In this document: positions 26,176 through 34,682 of the stretch, piece after piece | How positions within the stretch are numbered: the stretch's first letter is position 1 | How the letters are laid out: each line of letters starts with the position of its first letter | NCBI RefSeq assembly: GCF_002812985.1 | Contig: NZ_PGCP01000012.1 | Span: forward strand, 1 to 64,000 | DNA from: Aeromonas lusitana | GTDB lineage: Bacteria > Pseudomonadota > Gammaproteobacteria > Enterobacterales > Aeromonadaceae | Reading direction: 5' to 3' | Length of the DNA: 64,000 bases | Notes under the pieces: model-generated | Told to the model about the DNA's origin: nothing | Databases searched by the model: none | Seen by the model: the letters and a program-made list of their open reading frames with translations, nothing else | Translations under genes and position numbers: made by a program

Positions 26176-27078
26176 ATGTTGCTGAATGTGTTGCTGATCC
26201 TGCTGCCGCTGGTGATCGGCTATCTTGTCCCCCTCTCCAACCAAAGACTCATCAGGCTGGTCAACCAGTCTCTGGGCAAGATGGTCTACCTCATCTTGTT
26301 CCTGATGGGGCTGGGGCTGGCCTATGTGGAGAACCTCGGCAGCAACCTGGCGGTGATCTTCGAGGTGGCGGCCATCATGCTCGGCGCCATCACCCTCTGC
26401 AACCTGCTGGCGCTCTGGTGGCTGGACAAGCGCAGCCCCCCTACTCACGAGGCCATCGATACCAAACAGCCAAACAAGCTGCACATGTTGTGGGAATCCC
26501 TGCGACTCTGCTTCGTGGTGCTGGCCGGGGTGGGACTGGGGCTGTTGGTCGATCTGCGCGTCCTGCCCATCGACAAGTTGAGTGAGTGGGCGCTGATGCT
26601 GCTGTTGCTGCTCATCGGCATCCAGATGCGCAACTCCGGCATGCGGCTTCGCCAGATCCTGCTCAACCCCTGGGGCATGAAGATAGCCCTCACCGTCATA
26701 GTGAGCAGCTGGCTCGGCAGCATGCTGGCGGCCCAGTGGCTCGGGATGCCCTGGAATCATGCCCTGGCGCTCGCCTCCAGTTTCGGCTGGTATTCCCTCT
26801 CCGGCATCCTGGTGGCCGACAAGCTGGGCCCTGTCTTGGGCTCCGCCGCCTTTATCAACGATCTGGGCCGCGAGCTTATCGCCATCATGATCATTCCGGT
26901 GCTGATGCGCCGCCACCCCTCCGCCGCCATCGGCTACGGCGGCGCCACCGCATTGGATTTCACCCTGCCGGTTATCCAGAAATCCGGTGGCATCCAGGTG
27001 GTGCCGGTGGCCATCGTCTCCGGCTTCATACTGAGCCTGCTCGGCCCCATCCTGATCCTGGGCTTCCTGGCCATCTAA
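26176..27078 (+). CDS. lysO: Lysine exporter LysO (YbjE)
   Basis: A 300-aa inner-membrane protein with about eight hydrophobic segments, of the DUF340/LysO family. The C-terminal half has the family motifs SSFGWYSLSGILVADKLG, FINDLGRELIAIM and GGATALDFTLPVIQKSGG. LysO exports lysine and thialysine in E. coli. I start at the ATG at 26176, preceded by GAGG at 26166-26169; a GTG at 26161 would add five residues. It diverges from the basic-amino-acid importer, so uptake and export genes are side by side. Confidence 0.93.
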   Translation: MLLNVLLILLPLVIGYLVPLSNQRLIRLVNQSLGKMVYLILFLMGLGLAYVENLGSNLAVIFEVAAIMLGAITLCNLLALWWLDKRSPPTHEAIDTKQPNKLHMLWESLRLCFVVLAGVGLGLLVDLRVLPIDKLSEWALMLLLLLIGIQMRNSGMRLRQILLNPWGMKIALTVIVSSWLGSMLAAQWLGMPWNHALALASSFGWYSLSGILVADKLGPVLGSAAFINDLGRELIAIMIIPVLMRRHPSAAIGYGGATALDFTLPVIQKSGGIQVVPVAIVSGFILSLLGPILILGFLAI

Positions 27079-27092
27079 ACGCCAGCTGCTCC

Positions 27093-27130
27093 AACCAAGA
27101 AGCCCGACCTTGAGGTCGGGCTTCTTGGTT
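27093..27130. terminator. Strong bidirectional terminator between lysO and the amidohydrolase
   Basis: A 17-bp perfect stem (AACCAAGAAGCCCGACC with its complement) around loop TTGA. Confidence 0.9.
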
Positions 27131-27182
27131 TCGGGAGGTCATGGCCTCTGCGCCAACTGACCATTCTCTGCCACTGCTGGCC

Positions 27183-28313
27183 TCAAACCCGCCACTGACC
27201 GCCGCTCATCACCCGCGTTATAGCGAGGGTATCGGGATCGACCAGCAGCAGATCCGCATCCTGACCCACCCCTATGCTTCCCTTGCCAGCTAGGCCAAGT
27301 GCCCGGGCCGGATTGGAGGTCACTACCGACAGCGCAGTCTCCAGCGCCACCCCCTTGGCACAAGCCTGAATCAGCTCCTGCCACAGGCTCCCAATCTGGC
27401 CACAGCGCATCTCGATCAACCGCCCCTCGCCATCGAAGCGCGGCAGGCTGGCGTTGGCATCCGAGCTGAAACTGATGCGATCGGCCGACACGCCTGCGGC
27501 CAGCAGCTCCACCAGCGCATCGGCGGCGAGGCGCTCCCCATCGTCCAGCAGCTCGGGGAAGCTGGATGCGGTGAGATCGACCCAGCCCCCCGCCTTGCCC
27601 CAATAGATGGCCTCGGCAAACAGCCAGGGGTTGCGGTTGCAGTGGGTGGGATAGAGCTGACGCAACGGGATATCGGTCTCATCGCGCAGGGCCCGCAGCG
27701 GCGCCAACGCCCCACGGCCATCCCCCAGATGGAAGAAGCTGACCCCGCTCTTGCCCGAGAGCAGGCCCGCCACTCGCGCCTCGCTCGCGAGCCGCGCCAG
27801 CTCGTGGTGAGTAGGCGCGCTGGATCTGTGATCGCTGATGGCGACCTCCCCCACCCCCAGCACCTCGGGGATCAGCATGATGTCCGACTCCACCGAGCCG
27901 GTGAGAGTCTTGACCGGCAGGTGATAGGAGCCGGTATACATGAAGGCGCTCACCCCGGCGGCGCGAAATTCGCGCACCTTGCCGAGCACCTGGGCCGGAC
28001 TGCGGGTCAGGCTGTCGGTGCCGAGCGCAGCCACCAAGGTAGTGACGCCCGCCCGCAGGGCCTCTTCGGCGGCAAGCTCTGGAGTGCGAAAGCCAAAGCC
28101 CCCCTCCCCGCCACCACCCGTGATGTGGGCGAGCGGGTCCACCAGCCCGGGCACCAGATAGCAACCGCGACCATCCACCCGGGCGAGCGGCCCGTTGGCG
28201 GGCACATCCAGCCCCTTGCCTATCCAGGCGATGCGGCCATCGGCCACCAGCAGATCCTGCTGGCCGAGCGGGACCGGGCTGAAGATCTCGGCCCCCTCGA
28301 TCAATGTCAACAT
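27183..28313 (-). CDS. iadA: Isoaspartyl dipeptidase-like amidohydrolase (IadA family) with altered metal site
   Basis: A 376-aa amidohydrolase-superfamily protein; E. coli IadA (about 390 aa) cleaves beta-aspartyl dipeptides. Conserved with IadA are GGGGE, LGTDS, GSYH, AISDHRS, FHLGD (His), PTHCNRN (His) and SSDANAS (Asp). Two metal positions differ. The HxH after strand 1 reads PGLVDPLAH, so the first His is Leu. The carbamylated Lys (VKCAIS in IadA) aligns with Glu (GEVAIS). The start at 28313 has AAGGAGA. It lies downstream of a HisJ-like binding protein, 57 nt away, across a stem-loop. It may be a true dipeptidase with a changed metal site or have another substrate. Confidence 0.82.
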   Translation of the reverse strand: MLTLIEGAEIFSPVPLGQQDLLVADGRIAWIGKGLDVPANGPLARVDGRGCYLVPGLVDPLAHITGGGGEGGFGFRTPELAAEEALRAGVTTLVAALGTDSLTRSPAQVLGKVREFRAAGVSAFMYTGSYHLPVKTLTGSVESDIMLIPEVLGVGEVAISDHRSSAPTHHELARLASEARVAGLLSGKSGVSFFHLGDGRGALAPLRALRDETDIPLRQLYPTHCNRNPWLFAEAIYWGKAGGWVDLTASSFPELLDDGERLAADALVELLAAGVSADRISFSSDANASLPRFDGEGRLIEMRCGQIGSLWQELIQACAKGVALETALSVVTSNPARALGLAGKGSIGVGQDADLLLVDPDTLAITRVMSGGQWRV

Positions 28314-28339
28314 GGGTATCTCCTTGTTGCATGAATAAA

Positions 28340-28357
28340 GAGGGAGCAAGCTCCCTC
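28340..28357 (-). promoter_or_regulatory. Stem-loop between the second HisJ-like gene and iadA
   Basis: GAGGGAGC-AA-GCTCCCTC, an 8-bp perfect inverted repeat 13 nt after the binding-protein stop, with no U-run. Likely stabilises the upstream mRNA. Confidence 0.6.
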
Positions 28358-28370
28358 CCTCTGTTGCCTG

Positions 28371-29153
28371 TCAACCACCATAGATATCGTACTTGAAGTA
28401 CTTCTGGTTGATCTCCTGGTACTTGCCATTGGCGCGCAGGACCTTGATAGCCTCGTCCAGCTTGGCCTTGAGATCCTGATCCCCCTTGCGCACCGCGATC
28501 CCCATGCCTTCGCCAAACCACTGGCGATCGGTCAGCGCGGGCCCCACATAATCGTACTTGTCCCCGCCCGCCTTGCTGAGCAGCCCCTGATCGATGGCCG
28601 ATGCATCCGCCAGCAAGGCCTGCACCCGGCCAGCTTTCAGATCGAGATAAGCCTCATCGGCACTGCCGTAGCGCACTATGGTGACCTCGGAGCCAAAGTT
28701 GTCGGTGAGGTACTTGTCGTGGGTGGTTGCGCGCTGCACGCCGATCCGCTTGCCGGCCATCCCTTCTGGGGTCAGCTCCAGTGTGGTGCCCTTGGCCGCC
28801 ACGAAGCGGTTGGGGATCCGGGCATACTTCTCGGTGAAATCGACCTTCTTGCGCCGCTCATCGGTGATCGACATGGCGGCGATGATCCCGTCGTATTTGC
28901 GGGACAGCAAGGCCGGGATCATGCCATCCCAATCCTGGGCCACCAGCTCGCACTTGACCGCCATCTGCTGGCACAGGGCATGGGCCAGATCCACGTCAAA
29001 GCCCTTGATCTCCCCGGACGCATCGGTCCAGGAGAAGGGGGGATAGGCCCCCTCCACCCCGAAGCGCACGGTTTTCCACTCCTTGGCCATGACGGGGGTG
29101 GCCAGCAGGCTGGCGATAAACAGGGCAGAGAGGGTCAGCTTGGTTTTCATCAT
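28371..29153 (-). CDS. Second HisJ-like amino-acid-binding protein
   Basis: A 260-aa SBP_bac_3 protein with signal peptide (MMKTKLTLSALFIASLLATP, cleavage after VMA). The mature part is a close paralogue of the protein at 24050-24823: KEWKTVRFGVEGAYPPFSW, GFDVDLAHALCQQMAVKC, DWDGMIPALLSRKYDGIIAAM and WFGEGMGIAVRKGD. There are no permease or ATPase genes beside it, so it probably feeds the HisQMP complex 3.3 kb away. GGAG precedes the start by 5 nt. Operon partner is the amidohydrolase, which suggests uptake of an isopeptide or amino-acid derivative. Confidence 0.9.
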   Translation of the reverse strand: MMKTKLTLSALFIASLLATPVMAKEWKTVRFGVEGAYPPFSWTDASGEIKGFDVDLAHALCQQMAVKCELVAQDWDGMIPALLSRKYDGIIAAMSITDERRKKVDFTEKYARIPNRFVAAKGTTLELTPEGMAGKRIGVQRATTHDKYLTDNFGSEVTIVRYGSADEAYLDLKAGRVQALLADASAIDQGLLSKAGGDKYDYVGPALTDRQWFGEGMGIAVRKGDQDLKAKLDEAIKVLRANGKYQEINQKYFKYDIYGG

Positions 29154-29194
29154 GAGTACTCCATTACATAACAAGCGCACAGGCGCGGACAAGG

Positions 29195-29218
29195 CATCGC
29201 AGGGATAAGCCTGCGATG
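29195..29218 (-). repeat. Leader hairpin upstream of the second HisJ-like gene
   Basis: CATCGCAGG / CCTGCGATG arms, 9 bp, with loop GATAAG, about 40 nt before the gene. No U-run, so not a clear attenuator. Confidence 0.45.
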
Positions 29219-29309
29219 ACCAAAAACGGCAACATACGGATGAGCGAGATCACGCCGCCATGGGCGTCAAGGATTGGCGGGCATCAATGACCGGCTCCTG
29301 GGCGTCGAT

Positions 29310-29387
29310 CTATTCGTCGAACCACTCGGAGAGGTAGAAGGGCTTGAAGTAGAAGGCCAGGAAGAAGCCCCTGGCGTTGCGCATCAT
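29310..29387 (-). CDS. Candidate 25-aa small protein
   Basis: The ORF encodes MMRNARGFFLAFYFKPFYLS followed by EWFDE. It is rich in aromatic residues and amphipathic or membrane-like, with a double Met start. There is no good Shine-Dalgarno; AGGA lies about 13 nt upstream. It sits in the roughly 400-bp gap between acpH and the HisJ-like gene, on the latter's strand, 156 nt upstream, so it could be a leader ORF. I do not recognise the peptide. Confidence 0.4.
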   Translation of the reverse strand: MMRNARGFFLAFYFKPFYLSEWFDE

Positions 29388-29556
29388 GGTAGTTTGTCGC
29401 GTCCTGTGACAATGATGGAGCTCACCTTAGCACGCCCCGAATTTGCCCGGCAAGGGGCCATTGCAGGGGAGTCCCCCGCCGCCTCGCCATGGTCAAGCGT
29501 CTTCGGATCCGTTAGGCTCAGAGCACTTCTCATCGCACCATCACGAGTGGCAGCCC

Positions 29557-30162
29557 ATGAATTTTCTGGCCCACCTGCATCTGGCCGCCCACACCCAGAG
29601 CTCCCTCACCGGCAACCTGCTGGGGGACTTCGTCAAGGGCCCCTTGCCCAGCCACCTCGGGCCCGTCTTCGACGAGGGGATCTGGCTGCACCGCAAGATA
29701 GATGCCTTCACCGATGCCCACCCGGAGCACAGGGCCGCGGTCGCCCGCTTCGAGCCGCCCTGGCGCCGCTTCGGCGGCATCCTGGTGGACATGCTCTATG
29801 ACCACTGGCTCTGCCAACACTGGTCCCGCTACGCCAGCCTCCCCCAGCCCGATTTCCTGCGCCAGAGCTATGACCGCTTGCTGGCCGACGATGCCCTGCT
29901 GGCAGAAGGTCTGCCCCTGCCGCTCAAACGAATGGCAGAGCAGGACTGGATTGCCTCCTATCACCAGAGGGACGGGCTGGCTCAGGCCCTCAACGGCATA
30001 GGCCGCCGGCTGCGCCGCCCCCTGCCCCTTGGCGCCGCGCTCGCCACCCTGGATGCAGATCAGTGGCAAGCTAGCGAGCAGGGCTTTCTGCGCTTCTACC
30101 CCGAGCTGATGGCCTTTAGCGAGCGGCAGCTGGCGGCCTACCGACGCGACCCAGGCCTCTGA
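29557..30162 (+). CDS. acpH: ACP phosphodiesterase (acyl-carrier-protein hydrolase)
   Basis: A 201-aa cytosolic enzyme that removes the 4'-phosphopantetheine arm from holo-ACP. It starts MNFLAHLHLA, exactly as the AcpH/DUF479 family does, and contains GNLLGDFVKG, LHRKIDAFTD and DMLYDHWLCQHW, the His/Asp-rich metal site of this HD-like family. The start is fixed by that conserved N-terminus. Single gene. Confidence 0.95.
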   Translation: MNFLAHLHLAAHTQSSLTGNLLGDFVKGPLPSHLGPVFDEGIWLHRKIDAFTDAHPEHRAAVARFEPPWRRFGGILVDMLYDHWLCQHWSRYASLPQPDFLRQSYDRLLADDALLAEGLPLPLKRMAEQDWIASYHQRDGLAQALNGIGRRLRRPLPLGAALATLDADQWQASEQGFLRFYPELMAFSERQLAAYRRDPGL

Positions 30163-31011
30163 GCGCTTCCTGAATCACAAGCCACCAGCGATATGGTAAA
30201 GAGGAGCGGTCGCGGCCCCATCACGGGTTGATACCGCCTTTCATCCATTCGCCAGAATGGGTTCAGCCATGTACCCCTGCACAGCGGATCCTCAGCTCAA
30301 GCGCGGCCATGTGCAGCCATCCCCCGGCGCCTTGATCACGTAACCGGAATCGCCAAAAGGTTCCCGTCTCAATAAATTTTAAAAAAATGAGATTTTTGCT
30401 CCCCTTAATTATCCATTAAGAATGGAAATCTACCTTTTTGATAAAGATATAAGGAGAGCCTGTATGCCAATCATATAATATCGATTTCCACTCACTTTTT
30501 TTACAGCACTATCCACGATGGATAGATATTTCCATCTATGGATGGGGAGATATTGGCATGTTATTTCAGCCAATAAGGCCCCCTTGATTGATGATGGCAA
30601 TGGGCACTATTTAAATATCCATATTATGAATTTGAATTTCATATTGAATTCAAAGGCCATCTTGTTTGCGTTAATGGGTGAAATATAAATGCCGGAGGTG
30701 AAACCATCTTTATATAAACATTCCTGTCATTGCGCCAATGAAATAACAGATGTCATTCACTGTGCCGCGGATCGGCCAGATAGATATCGCGAGGGTGGTC
30801 GCTCATGGGAACAGTCAACATACACCCCATGCCCAGCCCGCACGGCCCCACCTGGGAGTAGGCAGTCAAAAGGGAAGCGCATCTTCTGATGCACGGCAGC
30901 AAGGCCCACACGCCAACAACGCAAACTGGGGTGGTGCCCCGCCATGTCCGCTTGCTGCCGGATATGCGTCATCAGGATGAGATGACAATCAATTATTAAA
31001 AGGACGTTAAT
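30163..31011. other. A+T-rich 850-bp gap with small inverted repeats
   Basis: No convincing gene. From about 30360 the DNA is visibly A+T-rich. At 30451-30456 a strong AAGGAG precedes ATG CCA ATC ATA TAA (30464-30478), a four-codon minigene or a decayed gene start. Inverted repeats occur at 30631-30654 (TTTGAATT / AATTCAAA) and about 30510-30545 (TATCC/GGATA, then CCATC/GGATGG). A 66-codon ORF near 30689 looks random. It probably contains the PAP2 promoter. Confidence 0.5.
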
Positions 31012-31542
31012 ATGAAACGGATTTTATTAAGCTCCGCATTCATGCTTGGCTATATCACCTCTGTTCATGCCACCAGTGCGTTCGAAACCTATGGTGATAT
31101 TGGGCAATTTGCCATTCCGGCGCTTGCTGCCGGCATATCCTGGTATAAAGATGACTATGATGGTCTGAAAGAATTTGGATACGGTGTACTTTCTACCACT
31201 GCAACGGTCGAGGTATTGAAATATTCTGTCGACTCGACCCGGCCTAATGGCTCACCCCACAGTTTTCCTTCCGGTCATACAGCACTCGCGTTCAGCGGCG
31301 CCAGTTATTTGCAAATGCGATATGGATGGACCTATGGGCTCCCGGCATATATAGCGGCAGGCGCCGTGGGCTGGTCGAGGGTAGCGTCAGACAACCATTA
31401 TTGGCGAGATGTTATTGCCAGCGCCGTCATTGCGACCGGTTTTAGCTATCTCTTCACCACCCCCTATGAGCAGCCGCTGACGATCCAGCCTGGAGTCATG
31501 AACGATGGGGCCTACGGCGTTCTCTTGCATTATCAATATTGA
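31012..31542 (+). CDS. Exported PAP2-family lipid phosphatase
   Basis: A 176-aa protein with a signal peptide (MKRILLSSAFMLGYITSVHA) and the complete PAP2 catalytic triad of motifs: K-x6-R-P (KYSVDSTRP), PSGH (HSFPSGHTALAFSG) and SR-x5-H-x3-D (SRVASDNHYWRD). It should dephosphorylate a lipid phosphate or undecaprenyl pyrophosphate on the periplasmic side. The start has AAAAGGA 8 nt upstream. Base composition and codon use are A/T-richer than its neighbours and it follows an A+T-rich gap, which suggests recent transfer. Confidence 0.93.
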   Translation: MKRILLSSAFMLGYITSVHATSAFETYGDIGQFAIPALAAGISWYKDDYDGLKEFGYGVLSTTATVEVLKYSVDSTRPNGSPHSFPSGHTALAFSGASYLQMRYGWTYGLPAYIAAGAVGWSRVASDNHYWRDVIASAVIATGFSYLFTTPYEQPLTIQPGVMNDGAYGVLLHYQY

Positions 31543-31697
31543 AATATCCAGGCCCACACGAGGGTATGCGGGGCACAGGCTGCCATGCGGCCCCCGGATG
31601 CCCGGCGACCCATCCATGGCGCGTGCTGGCTGCCGTTACCCTTTGGCCAGTTTACACGCCATGGACACGCCCCCCGGCTAGGTCGAAGGGAACGCAG

Positions 31698-32081
31698 CTA
31701 CTCGGCCTGCTCTTTCTTCTTGCGGATGCTAAGGCCCAGCTCACGACCGCGCAGGCGGGCGTAATAGATGGTGCCGACGAAGGCCAGGGTGGTGAACACC
31801 AGCTCCACCACCGCCAGCCAACGCTCCCCCTCGTCCGTGGTGATGAGGGTCAGGGCGTGCAGGAAATAGGGCATCAGCACGAAGTTGCCCCAGGCGTGGG
31901 TGTAGGGGTTGCCCTGCACTATGCCCTTTAAGGGGAACAGCAGGGGCACGGTCCAGATCACCGGCAGCAGCCAGGGATTGAGATCCGGGTGGGGGGAGAG
32001 CCACAGATGCCACGAGATGACCCAGGCCAGCAGGCCGAAGAAGCCGACCAGGGTCAGCAGACGGGCGAAGCGGGTGCTCAC
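31698..32081 (-). CDS. DUF2069 inner-membrane protein
   Basis: A 127-aa protein with four hydrophobic helices (about residues 8-28, 37-54, 67-82 and 90-106) and a basic tail (RGRELGLSIRKKKEQAE). It has the DUF2069 pattern FPLKGIVQGNPYTHAW. It overlaps arsC by 4 nt, a pairing seen in related genera. Function unknown. Confidence 0.88.
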   Translation of the reverse strand: MSTRFARLLTLVGFFGLLAWVISWHLWLSPHPDLNPWLLPVIWTVPLLFPLKGIVQGNPYTHAWGNFVLMPYFLHALTLITTDEGERWLAVVELVFTTLAFVGTIYYARLRGRELGLSIRKKKEQAE

Positions 32082-32428
32082 TTGAGGATCTCCAGCACCT
32101 GCTCGGGCGGGCGGCCGATGCGGGCCTGGCCGTTTTTGATGACGATGGGGCGCTCGATCAGCTTGGGATGCTGGTGCATGGCGGCGATCAGGGCATCGCC
32201 TTCTTGTTCGGCCAGGCCCAGCTCCTTGTAGAGATCTTCCTTGGTACGCATCAGCTGGCGCGGATCGCTGAAACCGAGCTGGGTCAGCAGGGTGCGGATC
32301 TGCGCCTCGCTCGGGGCCTGTTCCAGATAGAGCACCACCTCGGGAGCGATCCCGTTCTGTTCCAGCAGGGCCAGGGTTTCACGGCTCTTGGAGCAACGCG
32401 GATTGTGGTAGATTTGGGTCTCGCTCAT
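32078..32428 (-). CDS. arsC: ArsC/YfgD-family arsenate reductase-like protein
   Basis: A 116-aa thioredoxin-fold protein. The active-site loop is HNPRCSKSR, with the catalytic Cys near residue 12, and the C-terminal IERPIVIKNGQARIGRPPE is typical. It uses glutaredoxin and glutathione in true arsenate reductases. This branch is close to E. coli YfgD, whose physiological role is unsure. Start fixed by GGAG and the family N-terminus. Neighbour bepA (YfgC) lies nearby, as yfgC-yfgD do in E. coli. Confidence 0.93.
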   Translation of the reverse strand: MSETQIYHNPRCSKSRETLALLEQNGIAPEVVLYLEQAPSEAQIRTLLTQLGFSDPRQLMRTKEDLYKELGLAEQEGDALIAAMHQHPKLIERPIVIKNGQARIGRPPEQVLEILK

Positions 32429-32516
32429 GGTAACTCCCTGATTTAGCAAGATGGGACAAGAAACCGCGCTATTGTAGGGGAAACGGATGCGCAGGGTAAG
32501 CAGGAGGGGACTGGAA

Positions 32517-32966
32517 ATGAAACGAATTTGTTGGCTGATTGTGGCCACCCTGCTGGGGGCGTGTTCACCGGCCCCCAGTTTTACCGATGCCAGGGGCCAG
32601 TCGGTCAGCCTGAGTGACTTTGCCGGCAAGCCGCTGCTGGTCAACTACTTCGCCCCCTGGTGCGCCCCCTGCCTGCGGGAAATGCCGCTGCTGGCGGCGC
32701 TGCACCAAGAAGGCCAGATTGGGGTGCTTGCCATCAACTATGATCCCGCCTCCCCGACCGAGCTCGCCGCCCTGGCGCGCCAGCATCAGATTGCCGTGCC
32801 CCTGATGATCCCCGTCGATGAACGCCGACTCCCCTTCCCCAGGCCGACCGTGCTGCCCACCAGCTACCTGCTCGATGGCCACGGCAAGTTGCAGGAGACC
32901 CTGGTAGGAGAACTCGACCCCCAGAAACTGGCCAGTATCAAGGCCCGACTATTGAAGCCTGAGTAG
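32517..32966 (+). CDS. TlpA-like thioredoxin lipoprotein
   Basis: A 149-aa thioredoxin-fold protein with a lipobox (LLGAC, about residues 12-16). The active site is WCAPC (about 49-53) in YFAPWCAPCLREMPLL, and the cis-Pro region is VLPTSYLLD. It is expected to be a membrane-anchored periplasmic disulfide reductase. GGAGGGG lies about 8 nt upstream of the ATG. Its substrate is unknown. Confidence 0.92.
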   Translation: MKRICWLIVATLLGACSPAPSFTDARGQSVSLSDFAGKPLLVNYFAPWCAPCLREMPLLAALHQEGQIGVLAINYDPASPTELAALARQHQIAVPLMIPVDERRLPFPRPTVLPTSYLLDGHGKLQETLVGELDPQKLASIKARLLKPE

Positions 32967-33050
32967 CATATACAGCTATCAAGGCATCATTTAACACAAC
33001 AACATACCGTGAAATGTAACGAAAACAGCATATAAAACTGCCACAAATAA

Positions 33051-33076
33051 GACGGGATGCCTCTCGGCATCCCGTC
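33051..33076. terminator. Hairpin between the TlpA-like gene and bepA
   Basis: GACGGGATGCC / GGCATCCCGTC, 11 bp, loop TCTC. A weak U-run follows on the minus strand (TTATTT). Confidence 0.75.
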
Positions 33077-33099
33077 TCGTCTCATCATGGCTCGATGCG

Positions 33100-34554
33100 T
33101 CAACCCTTCAGGCTATCGAGATCCTTCTTGGCACGCTCCAGCTGGGTGATGCGCGCCTCGATGCGGGCCAGGGTCAGCTTGTCGCTGGTAGTGCCCCGGG
33201 CCACCACCAGTTCGTCGATGGCCGCCTGATAATCACCGCGCAGGGAAAGGGTCTCCGCCCGCGCCATGTGCAGGTCCGTCATCCGGCCCGACTTGCGATA
33301 GGCATCGGACAGCAGGCTCCAGGCCAGGCTGTTCTCCTCGTGCTCGCGGGCATAAGGGTCCAGGATGGCGATGGATTTCTTGTAATTCCCTCCCTCCAGA
33401 TAGGCGTTGCCGAGGTTGACCACCACCACCTCGTTGTCCGGCATGCGGGTGCGAAAGCGCTCCAGCCGGGCGATGGCCTGGGCGTTGCGGCCCTTGGCGA
33501 GATCGATGTCGGTCATGCCGTCGAGCATGAACAGGTCTTCCGGGTGGCGCGCCGTCAGCTCCTGCATCAGCTTATCCGCCTCATCGGTGCGCTTGAGCTG
33601 CAGCAGGGCCAGCGCCTTGCCATAGATAGCCGCATCTTTCAGGGGGTAATCCCCCTTCTGCAGGCGGTTGTCAAAGTAGCTCAGCAGCGCCTGCGGGCTC
33701 TCGGTGCCATAACGCACCTGGATGCGCACCTTGGCGAGCCAGAAATCGAGGCTGGGAGGCAGGGTTCGCTGGCCATAGCTGCTGGCACGGGCGCGGGCCT
33801 CGCTGATCCGGGTCTCCGGCAGGGGGTGAGTGAGCAGCATCTCCGGCGGCTTGCTGGCATAGCGATACTCGGCCGCCAGTTTCTGGAAGAAGTTCGCCAT
33901 CCCCATGGGATCGAAGCCGGCGTCGTACAGCGTCTTCATGCCGATCCGGTCCGCTTCGTATTCGTTGTCCCGGGTGTAGTTGATGGCCGACTGCATGGAC
34001 AAGCCCAGCGTGGTCTGCAGGGCGGCGATACCGGCGGTGGGGTTGATTACCGCCAGCGCAATGGAGCCCACCAGCCCGGCCAAGGTCATGGCGGAGCTGC
34101 TGGCCTGCGCCTCCATATAGCGGGCGATGTGGCGCTGGGTCACGTGGGTGATTTCGTGGGCCAGTACCGAGGCGAGCTCGCTCTCGCTGTCGGCGTAGAG
34201 GAACAGGCCTGTGTGCACCTTGACCCGGCCGCCCAGGAAGGCGGCCGCGTTGATGCTGGAGTCATTGATGAGGAAGAAGGTGAACGGGAAGCGCACCCCG
34301 TCGGCGTTGGTGAGCAGTCGCTGACCCAGATCGTCTATGTATTCGCTGAGCACGGGATCGTCGATGATGGGCAAACCGGCCCGGGCGAAGCGCATGAAGG
34401 CGTTACCGTAGCGCACTTCCTGCTCGATGGGCAGGGCCGCGACCCCGGCGGTGCCGATGTCGGGCAGCTGGTTGTTCGCCTGGGCATGAAAGGTCGCGCT
34501 CATCAGGGAAACCAGCAGGGGAAGCGATGCCATCAAGGGGGAAAATCGGGCCAC
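33100..34554 (-). CDS. bepA: Outer-membrane beta-barrel assembly-enhancing protease BepA
   Basis: A 484-aa periplasmic M48 metalloprotease/chaperone that helps LptD mature and degrades stalled barrels. Signal peptide to about residue 26. Zinc site HEITH in LAHEITHVTQRH, with the third ligand in NEYEADRIG. The rest is TPR-like helices (about 300-480). All key residues are intact. The start is the first Met of the signal peptide. Confidence 0.97.
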   Translation of the reverse strand: MARFSPLMASLPLLVSLMSATFHAQANNQLPDIGTAGVAALPIEQEVRYGNAFMRFARAGLPIIDDPVLSEYIDDLGQRLLTNADGVRFPFTFFLINDSSINAAAFLGGRVKVHTGLFLYADSESELASVLAHEITHVTQRHIARYMEAQASSSAMTLAGLVGSIALAVINPTAGIAALQTTLGLSMQSAINYTRDNEYEADRIGMKTLYDAGFDPMGMANFFQKLAAEYRYASKPPEMLLTHPLPETRISEARARASSYGQRTLPPSLDFWLAKVRIQVRYGTESPQALLSYFDNRLQKGDYPLKDAAIYGKALALLQLKRTDEADKLMQELTARHPEDLFMLDGMTDIDLAKGRNAQAIARLERFRTRMPDNEVVVVNLGNAYLEGGNYKKSIAILDPYAREHEENSLAWSLLSDAYRKSGRMTDLHMARAETLSLRGDYQAAIDELVVARGTTSDKLTLARIEARITQLERAKKDLDSLKG

Positions 34555-34682
34555 AGTATTTCTATCTCCATCAGAAAGTGCTCGGGCAGAATACCCTTGC
34601 CCATCAAGGCCTACAAGCGTTGTTTCACAACGCCATCACGGCCATAATGACGGCCATCACGCACCATGGAGCCCTTCCTTGT

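Noticed and set aside
29274-29556. Extended 5' frames of acpH (from 29274 or 29443)
   Set aside because: AcpH starts at MNFLAHLHLA; the upstream codons have no homology and differ between frames.
30689-30889. 66-aa ORF in the A+T-rich gap
   Set aside because: Composition is random-like, Cys/Pro/Arg-rich, with no domain or conserved start signal that I can see.
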